Positions 59,120 to 64,000 of a stretch of DNA of 64,000 nt are shown here, piece after piece. The notes under the pieces are model-generated. The model searched no databases. It worked only from the letters and a program-made list of their open reading frames with translations, and was not told the origin of the DNA. The stretch lies in NCBI RefSeq assembly GCF_001264245.1, contig NZ_CP011339.1, positions 3,286,001 through 3,350,000 on the forward strand, read 5' to 3'. The position numbers and the translations under genes are program-made. Each line of letters begins with the position of its first letter. Within the stretch, counting starts at the first letter, position 1. The DNA is from Microcystis panniformis FACHB-1757 (GTDB lineage Bacteria > Cyanobacteriota > Cyanobacteriia > Cyanobacteriales > Microcystaceae).

Positions 59120-60166
59120 ATGGTTAGCAATATTCCCTTTTCTATCCCCGAATATAGCCTCGATCGAGATTGTACCACCCTCTCCCGTCACGTCCTGCAA
59201 CAACTACAAAGCTTTTCCCCCGACGCGCAGGATTTAAGCGCAATTATGAGTCGGATTGCCCTAGCGGGGAAATTAATTGCCCGTCGTCTCAGTAAAGCGG
59301 GATTAATGGCGGATGTGCTAGGTTTTACCGGAGAAACCAACGTACAAGGGGAATCGGTCAAGAAAATGGACGTTTTTGCCAATGAAGTCTTTATCTCGGT
59401 TTTTAAGCAAAGTGGTTTAGTTTGCCGTCTTGCTTCCGAGGAAATGGATAAACCCTATTATATCCCAGAAAACTGTCCCATCGGTCGCTATACCCTACTC
59501 TACGACCCGATCGATGGTTCTTCCAATGTGGATATTAACCTAAATGTGGGTTCGATTTTTGCCATCCGTCAACAGGAAGACAATGATTTAGACGGAGAGG
59601 CGCAGGATTTACTGCAAAATGGTCGTAAACAAATCGCCGCCGGCTATATTCTCTACGGACCCTCGACTATTTTAGTTTACTCGATCGGTCGCGGTGTTCA
59701 TGCCTTTGTCCTTGACCCCAGTTTAGGGGAATTTATCCTTGCCCAAGAGAATATTATTATCCCCGATCACGGTCCGATTTATAGTACCAATGAGGGCAAT
59801 TTTTGGCAGTGGGATGAGGCAATTCGCGACTATACCCGTTATGTTCACCGTCATGATGGTTACACGGCCCGTTACAGTGGGGCATTAGTGGGAGATATCC
59901 ATCGAATTTTAATGCAGGGTGGTGTTTTTCTTTATCCGGGTACTGTTAAAAATCCCCAGGGAAAATTGCGCCTAATTTATGAAACTGCCCCCCTTGCTTT
60001 TTTAATTGAACAGGCAGGAGGTAAAGCTAGTGATGGGGTGACAAATCTTTTAGATATCGTTCCCGATAAATTACACACCCGCACACCTTTAGTGATCGGT
60101 AGTATCGAAGATGTTAAATTAGTAGAGTCTTTTATCGCTGATCGTCGTCATCGCGATCGAGTTTAA
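59120..60166 (+). CDS. fbp: Fructose-1,6-bisphosphatase class 1
   Basis: Hydrolyses fructose 1,6-bisphosphate in gluconeogenesis and the Calvin cycle. From ATG 59120 ([18 protein letters not shown]) it is 348 residues. Metal and substrate motifs: [22 protein letters not shown] (core DPIDGSSN), [17 protein letters not shown], and [17 protein letters not shown]. Length and frame are normal. Confidence 0.97.
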   Translation: MVSNIPFSIPEYSLDRDCTTLSRHVLQQLQSFSPDAQDLSAIMSRIALAGKLIARRLSKAGLMADVLGFTGETNVQGESVKKMDVFANEVFISVFKQSGLVCRLASEEMDKPYYIPENCPIGRYTLLYDPIDGSSNVDINLNVGSIFAIRQQEDNDLDGEAQDLLQNGRKQIAAGYILYGPSTILVYSIGRGVHAFVLDPSLGEFILAQENIIIPDHGPIYSTNEGNFWQWDEAIRDYTRYVHRHDGYTARYSGALVGDIHRILMQGGVFLYPGTVKNPQGKLRLIYETAPLAFLIEQAGGKASDGVTNLLDIVPDKLHTRTPLVIGSIEDVKLVESFIADRRHRDRV

Positions 60167-60193
60167 CTTATAGTTTTATTTAGCGATATTGAC

Positions 60194-60652
60194 ATGGATT
60201 TACAAGCTCTGAAGTGGACTAAAAATGTCAGGCGAAACGATGGTACATGGGCATATCGGGAATATAAGGTTTCTGATCGCTTCCAACTGGCATGGAAAGA
60301 TGATGAAGTCAATGCCAATAAACCCGAAAAAGGTAGTTTGATACTACTCAGACAGCGAGGGTATGTTACCCATTTAGTAAAAGTTCTCGACTGCAAAGCC
60401 AAACGTGAAATTGGCAAGGATAATTACGACATCTATCGAATTGTTAAGGTGCTTTGGGCTATTGATTTTGATAATCCACCTGTATCAGCAAAAGCAGATA
60501 AGATGTTTGATTATCGAGTCAGGTATCAGGGTGGGAATGTGATGGAATTGGAGAAGTTACCAACTTTCAGACAGCGTTGGGATGACGATGGCGGTTTGGG
60601 GGGATTCCAAACTTACATTCGGAATTTATTGGGGCTGTCAAGCAATGACTAA
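60194..60652 (+). CDS. Hypothetical protein
   Basis: 152 residues, starting MDLQALKWTKNVRRNDG. Soluble, rich in charged residues, with YREYKVSDRFQLAWKDDEVN in the first third and VRYQGGNVMELEKLPTFRQR in the last. I do not recognise a family. It lies 27 bp after fbp and before the toxin-antitoxin cluster. Confidence 0.65.
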   Translation: MDLQALKWTKNVRRNDGTWAYREYKVSDRFQLAWKDDEVNANKPEKGSLILLRQRGYVTHLVKVLDCKAKREIGKDNYDIYRIVKVLWAIDFDNPPVSAKADKMFDYRVRYQGGNVMELEKLPTFRQRWDDDGGLGGFQTYIRNLLGLSSND

Positions 60653-60703
60653 GATCCTTGTTAAGCTTGTGTTATAGTATTGAGCAGATATAGAGTAACT
60701 GCT

Positions 60704-60895
60704 ATGACTGCTATAGTTCAGGAACTTTTAGATACCTTTGACCGCTTGACAGACTCAGAGCGCTCAGATTTGCTATTAGAGATTCTGAAGCGGACAATTC
60801 ACCTGGATTTTCCGCCCTTATCTGATGAAGATCTAGTCCTCAATGCCGAGGGAATTTTTCTAGAATTAGATGATCAGGAAGCTTCCTATGGATAG
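60704..60895 (+). CDS. Antitoxin-like partner of a MazF/PemK toxin
   Basis: 63 residues from ATG 60704 (MTAIVQELLDTFDRLT), acidic with a predicted helix (DRLTDSERSDLLLEILKRT), typical of small antitoxins in cyanobacteria. The stop overlaps the toxin gene by 8 bp, supporting a joint operon. Confidence 0.72.
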   Translation: MTAIVQELLDTFDRLTDSERSDLLLEILKRTIHLDFPPLSDEDLVLNAEGIFLELDDQEASYG

Positions 60896-61232
60896 CCCTG
60901 ATCGTGGTCAGGTTTGGCTGGTTGATCTGGGTTATGTGGCCAAAGTCAGACCCTGTTTGGTTATCAGTATTCCTGCGCGCAATCAAGAGCGTGCCTTAGC
61001 GACTCTGGTTCCACATACGACAAGCTCTCGTGGTTCAAGATTTGAAGTGAAAGTCCAAGCTCGCTTCCTTAGAGAAGGAGTCTTTGATGTACAAAACATC
61101 GTTACAATTCCCCATGCAAAGCTTTTGCGTAAATTAGGAAATCTGACATCTGAGCAAATGATGGAGGTTGAGAATGCGTTACTTTTTTGGCTAGGGTTTG
61201 AAGAGAGGAATGATCAAGAAAGCGAAGATTAG
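60888..61232 (+). CDS. MazF/PemK family mRNA interferase toxin
   Basis: 114 residues from ATG 60888. The family signature is clear: DRGQVWLVDLGYVAKVRPCLVIS at the start (RGQVWLVDLG and KVRPCLVIS), TTSSRGSRFEVKV in the middle and the C-terminal LTSEQMMEVENALLFWLG. It would cleave mRNA when the antitoxin is lost. It overlaps the antitoxin gene. Confidence 0.9.
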   Translation: MDSPDRGQVWLVDLGYVAKVRPCLVISIPARNQERALATLVPHTTSSRGSRFEVKVQARFLREGVFDVQNIVTIPHAKLLRKLGNLTSEQMMEVENALLFWLGFEERNDQESED

Positions 61233-61270
61233 TCTGTGCGCTAGTTGCAGCGGAAACATAATCAATAGTT

Positions 61271-61332
61271 AGGGTTTGCGGCAAAAAGTTTTTCGTGGGG
61301 TGTGGGGTGTTTAGGTTTATTCAGCAAGCCCT
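61271..61332. mobile_element. Short MITE with AGGGTTTGC ends
   Basis: 62 bp from AGGGTTTGCGGC to CAGCAAGCCCT, imperfect inverted ends, with a GGTGTGGGGTG centre. The same core, inverted, flanks the 5' end of the group II intron (40311-40362), so the intron probably inserted in a copy of this MITE. Confidence 0.6.
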
Positions 61333-61407
61333 AAATACAATCGAATCCCTTTGGGATAATTATTCTAGTATGAGAACATGGATTATTCTTAAGGAGCTAT
61401 CTAAGTC

Positions 61408-62189
61408 ATGACGATCACTACAGAAGATTTGCTGTTATCTTTGCCGCTAGTTAGCAGGGAAGAAATGTTAGCTGGAATGAGTTTTTTAAAAGCAGATTTA
61501 GAAGGACTATTTACTTCCGATCAATCCCTTAATTTACCGAAGGAATATCAAAATGATTATTTAAAAATTACTGGAGTTATAGAAAAAATCAGAGCAGCTC
61601 AAACTCTACATCAAGCGGAGAATATTTATTCTCTTGAATATCAACCAATAACAAGAGAATTTCAAGCTAAGTATTGTGAAGTTTTGTCTGCTGATAGCTT
61701 AAAAAAATGGCATATTATGATAATTATTTACGGAGTTTTATCGAGTTATTTCGAGTGAAGAAAATACTGTTAGATGCTTTGTTAAAATCAACAGATAAAT
61801 CCGCTCAATATAATCGTATTTGCTTCGGTCTTACCATACTCTCAGAGATAATAATAGAAAAATATATTGGCTATTTTCCCCACAACTACCTAGAATCTTT
61901 TAAGATGATCGCCAAGGCTTTTTTAAATGATCCTAGCTTGCAACCAGAGAAAACAAGTCAGTTTAAGCAAGTTTTAATCTCTTTAAAGAATACGGCTAGA
62001 GCAATCCTCTGGCAAATACAAGAATACGAAAATCAAGAAACTAAACCTCTCAATTGGACAGACTTTTATACGTCGAATAAATCCGATACTGATCAAGTGC
62101 AGAAACAAAAAAATCAGCCAGCGATAGCATGGGCAAAATCTCGCTTGGAACAGTTAGAAAATCTGAGAAAAGTTAAGGGATGGGATTAA
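61408..62189 (+). CDS. Hypothetical gene next to a PIN toxin, frame broken by one base
   Basis: Two overlapping frames join if the A-run at 61701-61707 had eight rather than seven A: ADSLKKMAYYDNYLRSFIEL results, giving a protein of about 260 residues. It is helical, with no recognised domain. It ends 4 bp before a degraded PIN-domain gene and might be its antitoxin or partner; this is only suggested by position. Confidence 0.6.
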
Positions 62190-62193
62190 AAGA

Positions 62194-62633
62194 GTGATTG
62201 TAATTCTGGACTCTAACATTTTAAGCTTATTAGTAACCCCGCTCGGTGAAGACTGGCCAGAAGATCAAAAGTTATTTACAGAAGTTTATCAATGTACCGA
62301 ATGGGTTTTATCGTCTGCTGGCAAGAGGAGCTTGTCTGACTTCATCTGATCTATGTGATTATGAGGTTAGACGAGAAGTAAAAGCGTGCAAGAATTAGAT
62401 AAGTTAAGGAATGTAATTAAGTTTCAGAAAGTCAGTTTTATTTTACTACAAAAAGCCGCTTATCTTTGGGCTGAAAAGTTAAAGAAAATATTGATATAGA
62501 TTGTATCCTATCGGCTCAATGGTCGCTACTCAAAGAAAAATATCCCAGTCGTCGGGTTATTATTGCCAGCAAAAATATCAAAGATTTCCAAAACATTACT
62601 GATTGCTCCCTCTGGGAAGATATACATTATTAA
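62194..62633 (+). pseudogene. PIN-domain (VapC-like) gene, decayed
   Basis: Starts GTG 62194 with MIVILDSNILSLLVTP, the PIN-domain opening with its catalytic Asp. Several frame breaks follow. Near the end, in another frame, DIDCILSAQWSLLKEKYPS and RRVIIASKNIKDFQNITDC are typical of PIN C-termini. Too damaged to be functional. Confidence 0.72.
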
Positions 62634-62838
62634 AGCGAAACCGCTTGCTTTTATTTTTTTCAATAATAATTATAGATCCAAAACAATCTATTTGCCACCC
62701 GAAAAATTCTTGATCAATAGGACTCGATCGAGGATAATTAGAGAAAGTATCTTTGCTGGTGAAATTGAGCTTTACTTTGTCTAGGAAAAACCTGCCTTAG
62801 ACAAAGTAAAGATCAGAAAATCCTACACCATGGATACT

Positions 62839-62916
62839 CTAACGGTCGTGCGGTGCGCCAAACCCAACGGTTAAGGTGTTACCCATTGGATCATAATAAA
62901 CGTTTACTTCTGCCAT
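62839..62916 (-). pseudogene. DUF2283 antitoxin fragment
   Basis: The 25-codon frame MAEVNVYYDPMGNTLTVGFG resembles the start of DUF2283 proteins, which continue for about 40 more residues; here the frame ends early. It lies downstream of the VapC gene on the same strand. Confidence 0.6.
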
Positions 62917-62930
62917 TTTTGTCTGATTAA

Positions 62931-63317
62931 TTATAAGGTTGTAATGATTGGGTAGGAGCGAATTTTTTGGTCAACTGTAATAATGATTAAATCATTTTGG
63001 ATTGCTTGACAAATTAGCAGTCTATCAAAGGGATCACGATGCAAGGGAGGTAATTTCATTAAATAGGCGATGCTTTCTTCATCAATCGTTAAACTCGCTA
63101 TTTGATGGCGATCGCGTTGTTTGGGCAGATAAACTTCTGGTGATTCTGGCAAGGGAAGTTTACCTAATTGATATTTAATAATGGCTTCCCAGATGGAGGC
63201 TACACTTAAATATACGCTATTTTTAGCGTCTTTAATGGCATCACAAAAATCTTGTGAAAGTTGAGGATCTCCATTAAGAAACCAGAGAAAGATATGAGTA
63301 TCGAGTAAAAGTCGCAT
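62931..63317 (-). CDS. VapC-type PIN-domain toxin
   Basis: 128 residues. MRLLLDTHIFLWFLNGD carries the first catalytic Asp, SVASIWEAIIKYQLGKL the Glu, and LPPLHRDPFDRLLICQAI the third acidic site, followed by ITVDQKI. It is a predicted RNase of the type II toxin class. It starts 5 bp after the antitoxin gene. Intact. Confidence 0.92.
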   Translation of the reverse strand: MRLLLDTHIFLWFLNGDPQLSQDFCDAIKDAKNSVYLSVASIWEAIIKYQLGKLPLPESPEVYLPKQRDRHQIASLTIDEESIAYLMKLPPLHRDPFDRLLICQAIQNDLIIITVDQKIRSYPIITTL

Positions 63318-63322
63318 GATTT

Positions 63323-63547
63323 TTATAAAGGGTTTTCAAAGTCCTGTAGGATTTCATCGGGTAAGGGATCGTCAAAGTCAGCAGGAACGGTAAATTCTCC
63401 TTGACAGAGGGCGTAGGGTCTAGGCGTTTTTGGCTCTTTTTGTTGATTCCTTCTGGCTTGGGTAAATAATAAAAAGTCAAGCAGTTCTTCAACAATTTCT
63501 TCGGAGATTTGAGATATTTCTTGGATCAGTCTTTCTCTAGTTGTCAT
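63323..63547 (-). CDS. VapB-like antitoxin (DUF2281-type)
   Basis: 74 residues: MTTRERLIQEISQISEEIVEELLDFL is the DUF2281-type helix block (core SEEIVEELLDFL), with a C-terminal FDDPLPDEILQDFEN region that would wrap around the toxin. Directly upstream of the VapC gene. An AAAAGGAG ribosome-binding site precedes the ATG. Confidence 0.85.
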   Translation of the reverse strand: MTTRERLIQEISQISEEIVEELLDFLLFTQARRNQQKEPKTPRPYALCQGEFTVPADFDDPLPDEILQDFENPL

Positions 63548-63561
63548 TAGGTTTGCTCCTT

Positions 63562-63648
63562 TTAAGGTTGAATATTTAAGATTTGACGTTGTTGATTATT
63601 ACGGCGATCGAGTTCTTGCTTAAGGGTTTCTTTTGTTATCGTTGGCAT
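63562..63648 (-). CDS. Small ORF upstream of the VapB-like antitoxin
   Basis: 28 codons (MPTITKETLKQELDRRNNQQ and eight more), ending 14 bp before the antitoxin start. No family is recognised; it may be a leader or relic. The rest of the 63649-63772 stretch holds nothing recognised. Confidence 0.35.
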   Translation of the reverse strand: MPTITKETLKQELDRRNNQQRQILNIQP

Positions 63649-63772
63649 TCAATTTTTCTTGGCGGTCTAATTGCGGGAAATAGCTCTTATAACAGTATAG
63701 CTATTGGTTTGGCGGTTTTGGTCATTTACATAGGGTTTTCTGAATAATGGTAAAACCCTTTTAAAATAAGGC

Positions 63773-63904
63773 GGCTCTTCTGGTTTCTGTGTGGAAACTA
63801 GGTCTATACTGATAGAATATCCGCAAAATAGTCCTAAAAGTCTTTCCCAGTAAACATTTCACGATTCCATAAGCAAAAATTATCACACAAAGTCGAGAAG
63901 AGCC
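63773..63904. mobile_element. MITE family B, copy 2
   Basis: 132 bp from GGCTCTTCTGG to CGAGAAGAGCC, with a perfect 7-bp target duplication ATAAGGC (63766-63772 and 63905-63911). It is inverted relative to 37895-38027. After it, up to base 64000, nothing is recognised. Confidence 0.88.
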
Positions 63905-64000
63905 ATAAGGCTTTTGACCTGTTAAAATCCGATGTTAGTGCCAGACAATCGGATTGGGACTCTCAAAAACCTTTTGAAAAATCTGGGAACGAGACGCATT

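Noticed and set aside
62563..62784. 73-codon ORF after the PIN remnant
   Set aside because: Its first part is the decayed PIN gene in another frame; no family or start signal supports it.

Overview
The window is cyanobacterial and most likely from Microcystis or a close relative. It carries hemJ, ycf54, a CpcT/CpeT-like lyase, class I fructose-1,6-bisphosphatase, sufR diverging from sufBCDS, and a cta-type cytochrome oxidase cluster. It also has HIP1 octamers (GCGATCGC), many short period-7 repeats of the TTATCAG type, and a very high load of MITEs and broken insertion sequences. The species is inferred from this style; there is no rRNA marker.

Layout. 0-2 kb: a membrane glycosyltransferase gene cut by a MITE. 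2-6.7 kb: YyaL-type protein, a secreted CpcT-like protein, hemB, folE. 6.7-9.7 kb: an orphan Fur-like box, a peptide deformylase gene broken by an IS200/IS605-like mini-element, and dnaA with a duplicated start region. 9.9-15.8 kb: ctaB and ctaA facing ctaCDE (heme A synthesis and aa3 oxidase). 16-18.1 kb: an ACP plus acyl-CoA dehydrogenase pair resembling part of a secondary-metabolite pathway. 18.3-21.4 kb: a DUF262-HEPN two-gene operon plus a DUF29 gene, bracketed by degenerate direct repeats; this is the best candidate for a little-described defence or toxin system. 21.4-24.4 kb: FkbM methyltransferase and an IS607-type relic. 24.4-32 kb: an RluA-like enzyme, then sufS-D-C-B with divergent sufR and two SufR operators. 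32-37.4 kb: Uma2, CPBP protease, GT4 and purD. 37.6-40.3 kb: an ORF-less group II intron containing an ISAzo13 element that contains a MITE, plus a second MITE. 40.4-48.5 kb: hypothetical gene, murF (with a perfect CRP-type site upstream), hemJ, a helicase, nusB. 48.7-55.4 kb: CYTH protein, a dead ISAs1-like element, ycf54, pdxJ, ebfC, META protein, and a repeat-containing protein. 55.8-60.7 kb: RNase II/R, DUF3153, fbp. 60.7-63.7 kb: a toxin-antitoxin cluster, partly decayed.

Quality warning. At least seven genes or IS ORFs (ctaC, ctaD twice, sufD, the RNase, the ISAzo13 transposase, the 61.4-kb gene) are broken by the loss of exactly one base, in nearly every case inside a mononucleotide run. 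Several are conserved housekeeping genes, so under-called homopolymers in the assembly are a better explanation than real mutation. MITE insertions and in-frame nonsense codons are separate and look real.
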